Under the pieces are notes generated by a model that was given only the letters and a program-made list of their open reading frames with translations, searched no databases and had not been told where the DNA came from. A stretch of DNA of 64,000 nt from Pontimonas sp964350865. Lineage in GTDB: Bacteria; Actinomycetota; Actinomycetes; Actinomycetales; Microbacteriaceae. Position numbers and translations under genes: made by a program. Location of the stretch: positions 1-64,000 of the forward strand of contig CAYGLJ010000003.1 of assembly GCA_964350865.1 (NCBI GenBank), in the 5' to 3' direction. Every line of letters starts with the position of its first letter. The stretch's first letter is position 1. Shown here piece after piece: positions 42,236 to 50,111 of the stretch.

Positions 42236-43612
42236 ATGACTATCGCAGTTGTCAACCCCGCCACCGGCGAAACGATTGAAACGTTCGCTGAACACACCGC
42301 CGACGAGGTCGAGGCAAGGGTCCAGAAGGCTCAGAACGCCTTTGAGGCTCTGAGGGAGACCAGCTACGCCGATCGAGCGGTGTGGATGAAGAAGGCTGCC
42401 GACATTATGGAGTCTGAGGTCGCTGACCTCGCGAAGATGCTGGTCATCGAGATGGGCAAGCCCATTGCCCAGGCCGAGGCCGAGGTCCTCAAATGCGCCA
42501 AGAACATGCGCTTTTACGCCAACAACGCTGAGAAGTTTCTCGCCGATGAGCCCCTGGAAGACCCCAGTGCCGTCAACGCTTCCTCGGCATACCTGCACTA
42601 CCAGCCACTGGGAGTAGTTCTCGCCGTTATGCCCTGGAACTACCCACTCTGGCAGGTCATCCGTTTTGCTGCGCCGGCATTGATGGCGGGCAACACCGGT
42701 GTCCTAAAGCACGCCTCCAACGTCCCGCACTCCGCCTTGTATCTGGATAGCGTCTTCACGCGCGCGGGATTCCCGGACGGTTCCTTCACGACGATTCTCA
42801 CCGGTGCGGGCCCTATCGCCGGATTGCTCGAAGACCGCCGCATCAAAGCGGTCACCTTGACCGGCTCTGAGCCAGCTGGGCGCGCTGTGGCAGCTCAAGC
42901 AGGCGCACACATCAAACCTGCCGTGATGGAGCTCGGTGGGTCTGACGCCTTCATCGTCATGCCCTCTGCTGATCTCGACAAGGCAACGACTGTCGCCGTG
43001 AATGCCCGCATCAGCAACAACGGACAGTCCTGTATCGCGGGTAAGCGCTTCGTCGTGCACGCAGACATTTACGACGCATTCGTGGAAATGTTTGTCGCGA
43101 AAATGTCCGCGTTGGTCGTGGGCGACCCCTTAGACCCCGCAACCCACGTGGGCCCACTGGCCACGGAGCGTGGTCGCCAGGAAATTGCTGACTTGGTCGA
43201 TGATGCACGCGACAAGGGCGCAAGCATTCTCACCGGTGGCGAAGCTCCCGACCTGCCCGGCTGGTTCTACCTGCCCACCATTGTTGCTGAGCTGAAGCCC
43301 GGTATGCGCTTGGTCATGGAAGAGGCGTTTGGGCCGGTCGCGAGTGTGTACAAAGTGTCCTCCCGCGAAGAGGCCGCACACATCGCGAACCAGACCACCT
43401 TTGGCTTGTCCTCCGCGCTCTGGACCGAAGATGACAGCGACACCGAGTTCTTCATCAAGTACATCGAGGCAGGGGCAGTGTTCGTCAACGGGATGACCAT
43501 CTCCTACCCCGAGCTTCCCTTCGGAGGAGTGAAGGACTCCGGCTTTGGTCGCGAACTCGGTGCGCCTGGAATTCGTGAGTTCTGCAACTTTAAGACGGTC
43601 TGGAAGGCGTAA
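42236..43612 (+). CDS. NAD(P)-dependent aldehyde dehydrogenase, succinate-semialdehyde type
   Basis: This 458-residue enzyme oxidises an aldehyde to the acid. Family motifs are PWNYPLWQVIRFAAPALMAG, KHASNVPHSA, TGSEPAGRAVA, the general base Glu in MELGGSD, and the nucleophile Cys in NGQSCIAGKR. The shorter N-terminus and the sequence around the cofactor site resemble succinate-semialdehyde dehydrogenases (Sad/GabD2 type). The exact aldehyde is unknown. It follows the GntR gene by 9 bases with an AGAGAGAAA-type site, and the next gene starts 2 bases after its stop. Confidence 0.9.
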   Translation: MTIAVVNPATGETIETFAEHTADEVEARVQKAQNAFEALRETSYADRAVWMKKAADIMESEVADLAKMLVIEMGKPIAQAEAEVLKCAKNMRFYANNAEKFLADEPLEDPSAVNASSAYLHYQPLGVVLAVMPWNYPLWQVIRFAAPALMAGNTGVLKHASNVPHSALYLDSVFTRAGFPDGSFTTILTGAGPIAGLLEDRRIKAVTLTGSEPAGRAVAAQAGAHIKPAVMELGGSDAFIVMPSADLDKATTVAVNARISNNGQSCIAGKRFVVHADIYDAFVEMFVAKMSALVVGDPLDPATHVGPLATERGRQEIADLVDDARDKGASILTGGEAPDLPGWFYLPTIVAELKPGMRLVMEEAFGPVASVYKVSSREEAAHIANQTTFGLSSALWTEDDSDTEFFIKYIEAGAVFVNGMTISYPELPFGGVKDSGFGRELGAPGIREFCNFKTVWKA

Positions 43613-43614
43613 CC

Positions 43615-44484
43615 ATGGCTCGGGTGGGGTTCCTCGGCCTTGGCTCCATGGGTCAGGCGATGGCGCGCCGTTTGATGGACGCCGGCCACGACGTAGTCGT
43701 CTGGAACCGCTCCGCAGGTCCGAGGGAAGAGCTTGCCTCACAGGGCGCCATCGCGGTAGATAACCCGGGTGAGGCACTCGCCGTCGACCTCTCGATCTCT
43801 ATGCTTGCCAACGATGTCGCCGTGGACGCGGTCCTGTGTGACGATAACCTGCCGTCACACAGAATCGTCCACGCCAACATGGCCTCGGTGAGTCCCGACA
43901 TGGCAAAGATCCTCAGTGCGCGGTTTGAGCAGGCGGGACATGGCTATGTAGCGTCTCCGGTTCTCGGCAGGCCCAACGTGGCCGCCTCCGGTGGTCTCAA
44001 CATCTTGGCTGCCGGTTCGACCGAGGATATTGCCCTGCTGCAGCCGCTGTTTGAGGCAATGGGAACAAGGACATGGCCTCTCGGCGAGCTCCCCCATACC
44101 GCCAATGTGGTGAAGATTGCGGTGAACTACACCATCATCCATGCTCTTCAAGCTCTCGCGGAATCTATCTCGATCGCATCCTCCGCCGGGGTAAAGCCCA
44201 CCGACTTTGTCGAAGTCCTGACCTCAACGCTCTTTGGCGGAGTCGTGTTCACGGGATATGGGAATCTCATCGCCGAGCGGAACTACACCCCGGCCGCATT
44301 CACGCTCGACCTCGGTCTCAAGGATCTGGGACTGGCTGAGTCCACGGCGCAGGCCGCTGGGATTTCTCTTCCCTCCAGCCCACTACTGCGCGAACTCTTC
44401 GAGACTGCACTGGCTGACCCTGAGCTTGCGGACAAGGATTGGTCAGCTGTAGCGGAAATCACCCTGAATCAGAAGAAGAGTTAG
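43615..44484 (+). CDS. beta-hydroxyacid dehydrogenase family oxidoreductase (3-hydroxyisobutyrate dehydrogenase-like)
   Basis: This 289-residue NAD(P)-dependent enzyme has the N-terminal dinucleotide motif GFLGLGSMGQAMARRLMDAGH and the catalytic Lys in NVVKIAVNYTI. The SPVLGRPNVAASGGL substrate loop fits the 3-hydroxyisobutyrate, tartronate semialdehyde and L-threonate dehydrogenase family; these cannot be separated here. The start is ATG 43615, two bases after the upstream stop. Together with the aldehyde dehydrogenase and the next reductase it suggests stepwise oxidation of a hydroxy acid or polyol-derived compound. Confidence 0.87.
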   Translation: MARVGFLGLGSMGQAMARRLMDAGHDVVVWNRSAGPREELASQGAIAVDNPGEALAVDLSISMLANDVAVDAVLCDDNLPSHRIVHANMASVSPDMAKILSARFEQAGHGYVASPVLGRPNVAASGGLNILAAGSTEDIALLQPLFEAMGTRTWPLGELPHTANVVKIAVNYTIIHALQALAESISIASSAGVKPTDFVEVLTSTLFGGVVFTGYGNLIAERNYTPAAFTLDLGLKDLGLAESTAQAAGISLPSSPLLRELFETALADPELADKDWSAVAEITLNQKKS

Positions 44485-44494
44485 GACGCCCAAC

Positions 44495-45517
44495 ATGCGA
44501 GTTGCTTTTTGTGGAGCGGGTGCTGTGGGTGCGTCCTTCAGCGCCGACATGATCAACGCCGGGGTAGACCTCACCGTCATTGACCCGTGGGCCTCACATG
44601 TAGAGGCCATTCGCACCTCTGGGTTGACCGTCACTATGCCGAGCGGTTCTGAACACACTCGCTTCCACCCGCACCACGTCTCTGAGGTTGCCGAGCTCTA
44701 TAAGCCCTTTGACATCGTTTTCAGCGGGGTGAAGTCCTACGACACCCGGTGGGTTGCTGAGTTGATGAAGCCGCTCATGACAGCGGACTCCGTCTTCGTG
44801 GGAACACAAAACGGCATGACCATCGATGAGGTTTCAGAAATCCTGGGGCCCGAGCGCACAGTCGGATGCGTGGTGGGAATTGCCGCCAACATGCCAGAAC
44901 CCGGCCTCATTAATCGGGAGGTCACCAGGGAAGGAACCTGGCTGGCAGTCGGATCGGTGGAAGGTCCTGTGACCAAGCGGGTGGAACAAGTCCACGAACT
45001 GCTGTCCCATGCGGCCCAGGTCGAAATCACTCAGGACATCCGCTCTGCAAAATGGATGAAGCTCCTTGCCAACATTCCAGAAATGTTGCCCTCCGGCGTT
45101 CTCGGCGCGCCACTGATGGAAGCCGCGAGCGACCCGGATGTCCGTGTCGCGATGGATCAGGCCTCGCGCGAGGCTTACGCCGTGGCCGAGGCCCTGGGTG
45201 TGACGTTCATGCCCTCGCTTGGCATCGCAGCCGAGGACGTGCCCGATTCCGATCAGTACGCGCTGGATTTGCTCGACGCCGTATTGGCCAGGTTCTCACA
45301 GCCCACTACACGGGTCGCAGTTCTGCAGGACTGGGATAAGGGTCGTCGTGCAGAGCTCGACGCCTTCAGCGGCTACGTCGTGAAAAAGGGTCTCGAGATC
45401 GGCATGCCCACCCCGGTCAATCAGGCCATCCTTGGCATCGCGAAACGCATCGAATCTCGTGAACTCACCCCGTCATGGGAGAACAAGTCACTCCTCATCG
45501 CGGCAGGGCAAGCCTAA
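44495..45517 (+). CDS. ketopantoate reductase-like (ApbA/PanE family) oxidoreductase
   Basis: This 340-residue protein has the N-terminal NADP motif CGAGAVGASFSADM, the NGMTIDEV loop and the catalytic Lys in SAKWMKLLANI. PanE makes pantoate, but true PanE is shorter and grouped with pantothenate genes; members inside catabolic operons oxidise or reduce other 2-oxo or 2-hydroxy acids. It is the last gene of the GntR operon, 10 bases after its neighbour, and converges with the M24 hydrolase gene 22 bases away. Because no panC or panD is near, a catabolic role is more likely than vitamin synthesis. Confidence 0.8.
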   Translation: MRVAFCGAGAVGASFSADMINAGVDLTVIDPWASHVEAIRTSGLTVTMPSGSEHTRFHPHHVSEVAELYKPFDIVFSGVKSYDTRWVAELMKPLMTADSVFVGTQNGMTIDEVSEILGPERTVGCVVGIAANMPEPGLINREVTREGTWLAVGSVEGPVTKRVEQVHELLSHAAQVEITQDIRSAKWMKLLANIPEMLPSGVLGAPLMEAASDPDVRVAMDQASREAYAVAEALGVTFMPSLGIAAEDVPDSDQYALDLLDAVLARFSQPTTRVAVLQDWDKGRRAELDAFSGYVVKKGLEIGMPTPVNQAILGIAKRIESRELTPSWENKSLLIAAGQA

Positions 45518-45539
45518 GCAGGCCCCATCCCGTGGCCCC

Positions 45540-46826
45540 TTAGTAGGGGTTTGCGACGAAAAGCTCCTGGGCGGGGAATCGGGTGAGAACCTGTGCCCCT
45601 GTCTCCGTGATTACGACTTCCTCCTCGATTCGGGCGGCAGAGATGCCATCCGGAGCAGGGCAATAGGTCTCCAACGCAAACACCATGCCGGCCTTGATCT
45701 CGACCGGGTGCGACATCGAGTTGAGGCGAGAGATGATGGGTCGCTCGTGCAGTCCCAATCCCAAGCCGTGCCCGAACTGGAGACCAAAGGCCTCCATTTC
45801 GTTGGGGAAACCAAACTCGGTGGCCTTCGGCCAGAGTGCTGCGACTTCGTCAGTACCCACACCGGGACCCACCTTGGCAATAGCGGCATCCATCCACTCG
45901 CGAGCCTTGGTATAGGCATCGTGCTGAGCCGGTGTCGAGCTGCCCACCGAGAAAGTCCGGTAATAACAGGTGCGGTACCCGTTGAACGAGTGGATGATGT
46001 CAAAGAACGCTTGGTCCCCCGGACGAATGATTTTGTCCGAGAAGTTGTGGGGGTGCGGGTTGCACCGCTCCCCTGACACCGCGTTGATGGCCTCAACCTG
46101 ATCGGAGCCCATTTCGTAGAGACGCTTGGCCGCGAGAGCAACAATCTCGTTCTCACGGATACCAGGCTTCAGAACATCGACAATGTCTTGGTACACACCG
46201 TCCACCATGGCCGCGGCTTGTGAGAGCAACATAATCTCGTCGACAGATTTGATGGAGCGCGCATCGAGCATGTGCTGCTGGATATCGACAACCTTCAGAC
46301 CCTGAGCCTGCATTTCGAAGAGGAACGCGGGCTCGACAATGTCGACACCGATGGGGTCATTGACGACGCCTGCGTCGGTCAACATTCCCTTGATCATGGT
46401 CACGGCCTCTTTCATGAGGCCCACCTCGGGGTGAATAGCTCCCCGAAGCCCGAGCATGCCGGCGTGCGAGTGTCCCTCGTGAATCCACGGAGAGAAAAGG
46501 CGGTGGTGTTTGGCCGCCGAACCAAAATCCCACATGTGGGGCTTGCCATCTGGCATCAGGAGCGCGTAACGGGACATTTTGTCCCCAAGAGCTCCACCGA
46601 TCCAGGTCTGGGTCGTGTAGCGGATGTTGTAAAAGTCAAAGAGTAGGAAAGCTCCACATTCACTGGCCTCCAGGGCCTGCATGGCCCGGTTCAAGCGGTA
46701 ATCACGAAGCCGGTGGAAGTCAACCCTCTGCTCGTAGTCGACGCCCATGGTTCCGTGGGCGGGGATCTGACGGTGAGCAAAATCCAAGGCCGGGATGAGC
46801 GGGGCTGGAGTGAATTCGGAGGTCAT
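45540..46826 (-). CDS. M24-family (creatinase/prolidase-like) hydrolase with an altered metal site
   Basis: This 428-residue protein has a creatinase-type N-terminal domain and a pita-bread C-terminal domain. The usual five metal ligands are only partly kept: Asp in FFDIIHS, His in FGHGLGLGLHE, Glu in ALETYC and Glu in ARIEEE. The second Asp (normally SDxTRT) is a Cys in RTCYYRTF. The protein could therefore be a single-metal or non-metal hydrolase like creatinase or ectoine hydrolase, or use Cys as a ligand. DMSP lyase DddP is in the same family, but its paired Asp residues are absent. It converges with the dehydrogenase operon; a terminator hairpin separates it from the upstream ABC operon. 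Confidence 0.82.
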   Translation of the reverse strand: MTSEFTPAPLIPALDFAHRQIPAHGTMGVDYEQRVDFHRLRDYRLNRAMQALEASECGAFLLFDFYNIRYTTQTWIGGALGDKMSRYALLMPDGKPHMWDFGSAAKHHRLFSPWIHEGHSHAGMLGLRGAIHPEVGLMKEAVTMIKGMLTDAGVVNDPIGVDIVEPAFLFEMQAQGLKVVDIQQHMLDARSIKSVDEIMLLSQAAAMVDGVYQDIVDVLKPGIRENEIVALAAKRLYEMGSDQVEAINAVSGERCNPHPHNFSDKIIRPGDQAFFDIIHSFNGYRTCYYRTFSVGSSTPAQHDAYTKAREWMDAAIAKVGPGVGTDEVAALWPKATEFGFPNEMEAFGLQFGHGLGLGLHERPIISRLNSMSHPVEIKAGMVFALETYCPAPDGISAARIEEEVVITETGAQVLTRFPAQELFVANPY

Positions 46827-46916
46827 GAGTCTTTCTTTCCCAGGGTTGCCGGGGCTACAGCCGCAACAGCAACGACATCAGTGAGGTGTTATGTGTGTCC
46901 TAGTCCGCACTGGCGT

Positions 46917-46944
46917 CTTGGGGAGGGCATAAGCCCTCCCCAAG
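46917..46944 (-). terminator. terminator of the ribose-type ABC operon
   Basis: A perfect 12-base stem (CTTGGGGAGGGC at 46917-46928, complement at 46933-46944) with the loop ATAA lies about 30 bases beyond the binding-protein stop on the minus strand. Confidence 0.8.
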
Positions 46945-46973
46945 CGCACAGCAGGTGATAATCCGCTAGCGGT

Positions 46974-48020
46974 TTACCACTCAGGTGCTACTGAAGGATC
47001 AGTAGCGTTATCAGCCGTTACCTTGGGGTTAGGCATGTAGAGCACCGAACCGTCGTCGTCGCGACCGAGGCTGGTCTCACCGGTCATGGCACGGTAGATA
47101 CCAATCACAGCGTTCTCGCCATCCCATGAGGAGGACTGGAACACGGTTCCATCGAGCTCACCGGAAATAACCAGTGGGTTACCGAGGAAGGTGTTACCAA
47201 TCGAGGTGATGAAGAAGTCCTTGGGGTCGAGCCCACGAGCCTTCAATGCATCGATACCACCGGCGACCATGGAGTCGTCAGCTGCGTACATACCCTGAAC
47301 GTTCTCAACGCCCACAGCGGTCAGCATCTCGGATGCTGCAATCTGTGACTCGTCCTTGTTCCAGTTACCGGGCTGCTCGGCGAGGATGGTGACGTTGGGG
47401 CAGTTAGCCGCAATGGTCTCCTTGAATCCGTTTCCACGCAGGGTGGCTACAGAGTTACCGGTCAGACCGTTGATCTGAATGATGCCAACTTCAGCACCGT
47501 CAACGAGCTCACACATCATCTCTGCAGATGCTGCACCCTGGCCGTAGCTGTCGGTACCGGAGTAACCGTAGGTGAGAGGAGCGTCCTCGGGGTTCACGTC
47601 AGCGTTGGTGATCCACACGGGGATACCAGCAGCGTTAGCGGCCTCGAGGCAGGGACGGATGGTGTCAGCAAGTGCTGGCCACAGGATGATGCCGTCGGGC
47701 TGCGCCGCCACGGCAACTTCACACTCTGAAGCCTGCTTGTCACCGTCGTACTCGGAGTTGGTGATGGTCAGGTTGATGCCCAGTTCGGCAGCTTTCGCTT
47801 CCATCGGGGGCAGGTATGTGGTTCCATAAGGTTGGTCGTTACCTTGTGGGAGAAGTGCGTAGACCTCGTAGGTCTCCCCACCAGTAGTAGCGCTGTCGCT
47901 GCTGTCGGTCGAACCAGAGTCTGTAGCTGCTGGTTCGTCGGCAGTAGCACATCCTGCAAGAGTCAGACCAGCGACCGCAAGCAAACCTGCAGTAGCGAGC
48001 CCAATGCGAGACTTTCGCAT
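46974..48020 (-). CDS. sugar-binding lipoprotein of a ribose-type ABC importer
   Basis: This 348-residue periplasmic-binding-protein-type-1 lipoprotein would bind a sugar or related compound outside the cell. A signal peptide ends in the lipobox LAGC, and a Thr/Ser/Asp-rich linker follows. The mature domain has DGIILWPALADTIRPCLEAANAAGIPV and GMYAADDSMVAGGIDALKARG, typical of RbsB-like proteins. The start is ATG 48020 with AGAGG upstream; the longer frame to 48059 has no site. It is the last gene of the operon after ATPase and two permeases, an unusual order since the binding protein often comes first. The ligand is unknown. Confidence 0.9.
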   Translation of the reverse strand: MRKSRIGLATAGLLAVAGLTLAGCATADEPAATDSGSTDSSDSATTGGETYEVYALLPQGNDQPYGTTYLPPMEAKAAELGINLTITNSEYDGDKQASECEVAVAAQPDGIILWPALADTIRPCLEAANAAGIPVWITNADVNPEDAPLTYGYSGTDSYGQGAASAEMMCELVDGAEVGIIQINGLTGNSVATLRGNGFKETIAANCPNVTILAEQPGNWNKDESQIAASEMLTAVGVENVQGMYAADDSMVAGGIDALKARGLDPKDFFITSIGNTFLGNPLVISGELDGTVFQSSSWDGENAVIGIYRAMTGETSLGRDDDGSVLYMPNPKVTADNATDPSVAPEW

Positions 48021-48069
48021 AATTAGTGCCTCTTTCCGTTTGTTTTCATGGACAGTCACCGGGTGGTGA

Positions 48070-49104
48070 CTAACCTCCAGACCCTGGAGTCTGGAGTTTC
48101 GAGCGACCCATGCGAAGTGATCTCACACTTCCTAGGACCGCTCGAAGATTGGCGGGGTCAGTGGTGACCGCGAGCAAAAGAATGGTTCCGATGAAGATTT
48201 GCTGGACAGGAACCTGAACACCCGAGAGTGTCAAGGCAACCTGCAGAACGCCGAGGGCCGTGGCTCCAATCAGAGTTCCCACGATGGACCCCCGTCCACC
48301 CTTGAGGTAGTTGCCCCCGATGATGGCCGCGGCAAAACTAGCCAACAACACGGTGGAACCTGCAGTGGGGTCCGCTGCGGTCCGTTCCAAGGTGTTGATG
48401 ACACCAGCGAGTGCAGCCACAAATCCAGAGATCATGAAACCCGTGAAGATGCGTCGCTTGACGGGGATGCCGGCGTCATAGGCCGCTTGGCGGTTCCCTC
48501 CCACAGCGAAGAACTCTCGTCCTGCTTTCACTCGGGACACGAACACCTGGATGGCAATGAAGGCCAGGATGAAGATCAGAACTCGGGGTGAAATGGGCCC
48601 AATCAGCGGTTGGCCAAAGGCGATGCCCGCTTCGACATCGGTGATCTTGACCGGGGCCTCATCTGAGAGCACGAAAGCAAGGCCTCGGAGTGCAAAGAGC
48701 ATGCCCAGGGTGGCAATGAACGAATTAATCCCGACTATGGCCACAAAGAAAGCGTTGACGACACCGATGAGCACCCCGACCACTAGGGCCGCAATAATCC
48801 CCAGTCGAATGTCGGGAATAAGTGCGACCACAACACCCGACACCGCCAGTGTGCTCGCAACACTCAAATCGAGCTCACCCATCAGGATGACCGCGGTGAG
48901 TCCCAAGGCAACAAGACCGATCAGGGCGATACGCCCGAGGCTCACCTGGTACGAGGTAAACACGAGGGGCTCCGTGAAGGCCACCACAATCAACACTGCG
49001 GCGAGAAGAACTATCCCTCGCCCTTCGGTGCGACGAGCAATCGTCAGGCGGAGACGGCCCCACAGTGAGGTTTCGCGCTCGCCAATCTGCATGGTCTGAC
49101 TCAT
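48070..49104 (-). CDS. ABC sugar transporter permease (RbsC family), second copy
   Basis: This 344-residue permease of the BPD_transp_2 (ribose/galactose/xylose) family has about eight to ten hydrophobic segments. The conserved cytoplasmic stretch is GGNRQAAYDAGIPVKRR, followed by AAIIGGNYLKGGRGSIVGTLIGA. Its start overlaps the upstream permease by 4 bases (ATGA). Two different permease genes suggest a heterodimeric channel, as in autoinducer-2 or some nucleoside importers. About 50 bases separate it from the binding-protein gene. Confidence 0.9.
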   Translation of the reverse strand: MSQTMQIGERETSLWGRLRLTIARRTEGRGIVLLAAVLIVVAFTEPLVFTSYQVSLGRIALIGLVALGLTAVILMGELDLSVASTLAVSGVVVALIPDIRLGIIAALVVGVLIGVVNAFFVAIVGINSFIATLGMLFALRGLAFVLSDEAPVKITDVEAGIAFGQPLIGPISPRVLIFILAFIAIQVFVSRVKAGREFFAVGGNRQAAYDAGIPVKRRIFTGFMISGFVAALAGVINTLERTAADPTAGSTVLLASFAAAIIGGNYLKGGRGSIVGTLIGATALGVLQVALTLSGVQVPVQQIFIGTILLLAVTTDPANLRAVLGSVRSLRMGRSKLQTPGSGG

Positions 49105-50111
49105 CGCTGGGCCACCTTTCGAGAGAGCGCATCGACCGTGACGGCGGTCACAATCAGGGCACCCAGCGCCATCTGCTGATACCCGAAGCTAATTCCGGAG
49201 AGAACTAGAACGTTGGTCAAAACGCTGACGAAAATCACTCCCACGAGAGTGCGCAAGACGCTTCCCTTGCCGCCAAACACGCTCGTTCCGCCGACGATGA
49301 TCGCGGCGAGAGCGCGGAAGTCATATCCCTGGGACATCGCCGACACCGCCGTGTTCGAGAACGCGGCGAGAACCCAACCGGCGACCATGGCCGCGACAGC
49401 TGTGACGAGGAAGGCACCAATGACAACGGCTGCCGTGTTCGTGCCCGCGAGGCGCGTGGCGCGCTCGTTCACGCCGAACGAGCGAACGAGGAATCCAAAG
49501 TTCGTCCGGTTTAGCACGAAGCCCAAGATGATGGCCATGACGAGCAACACGAGGGCCGAGTAGGGAACCGGACCGAGCTTTCCCAGCCCAAATTCCCTAA
49601 TGATTCCGTCCTGTGGGCCGAAGAAAATGCTTCCTCCGGAGAAATATCGTAAGAGCCCTAAGCCGATGTACGTGGTCGAGAGCGTCACAATCACCGCGTT
49701 GGCTTTGAAATACCCCACCGCGACGCCATTGACGATTCCAAACGTTGCGGCGGCAAGAAGCGCTGCCAGCATCGCCAGAGGGAGTCCGTATTCGTTACTG
49801 ACTGCAATCAAGATGACCGCAGAGGTCGCCACCTGGGCAACAACCGAGAGGTCGAGATAATTGCCGCTGATGACAACAAAGGTCATCCCGACCGCCACAA
49901 TCCCGATGGGAGCTGCGCGGTGGAAAACATCGGTGATGTTCACCAGGGAGGCAAAACCATCGACGAAGACGACTGACACCAGAATCAGAAGCGCGGTGAA
50001 AACGAAGATGCCGTTTTCCGCAACCCATTCCAGAGCTGAGGTCTTCGGTTTGGCGTTTGCTGACTCTGTCTCAGCAACCGCAATTACCTCGGTGAGAGTT
50101 TCCTTGGCCAT
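49101..50111 (-). CDS. ABC sugar transporter permease (RbsC family), first copy
   Basis: This 336-residue permease has an N-terminal hydrophilic stretch of about 30 residues, then multiple membrane segments. Family motifs include GMTFVVISGNYLDLSV, GVNERATRLAGTNT and AAIIVGGTSVFGGKGSVLRT. It is homologous to the following permease but clearly diverged. Its ATG shares one base with the ATPase stop (TAATG), so translation is coupled. It should form the transmembrane channel with the second permease. Confidence 0.9.
   Translation of the reverse strand: MAKETLTEVIAVAETESANAKPKTSALEWVAENGIFVFTALLILVSVVFVDGFASLVNITDVFHRAAPIGIVAVGMTFVVISGNYLDLSVVAQVATSAVILIAVSNEYGLPLAMLAALLAAATFGIVNGVAVGYFKANAVIVTLSTTYIGLGLLRYFSGGSIFFGPQDGIIREFGLGKLGPVPYSALVLLVMAIILGFVLNRTNFGFLVRSFGVNERATRLAGTNTAAVVIGAFLVTAVAAMVAGWVLAAFSNTAVSAMSQGYDFRALAAIIVGGTSVFGGKGSVLRTLVGVIFVSVLTNVLVLSGISFGYQQMALGALIVTAVTVDALSRKVAQR

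Noticed and set aside
44495..45517. Pantothenate-pathway PanE partner of panB
   Set aside because: It lies 19 kb from panB inside a GntR-controlled catabolic operon and is longer than typical PanE.
45540..46826. DMSP lyase DddP
   Set aside because: It is in the same M24 family, but the paired Asp residues and the third Asp of DddP's metal site are not present.
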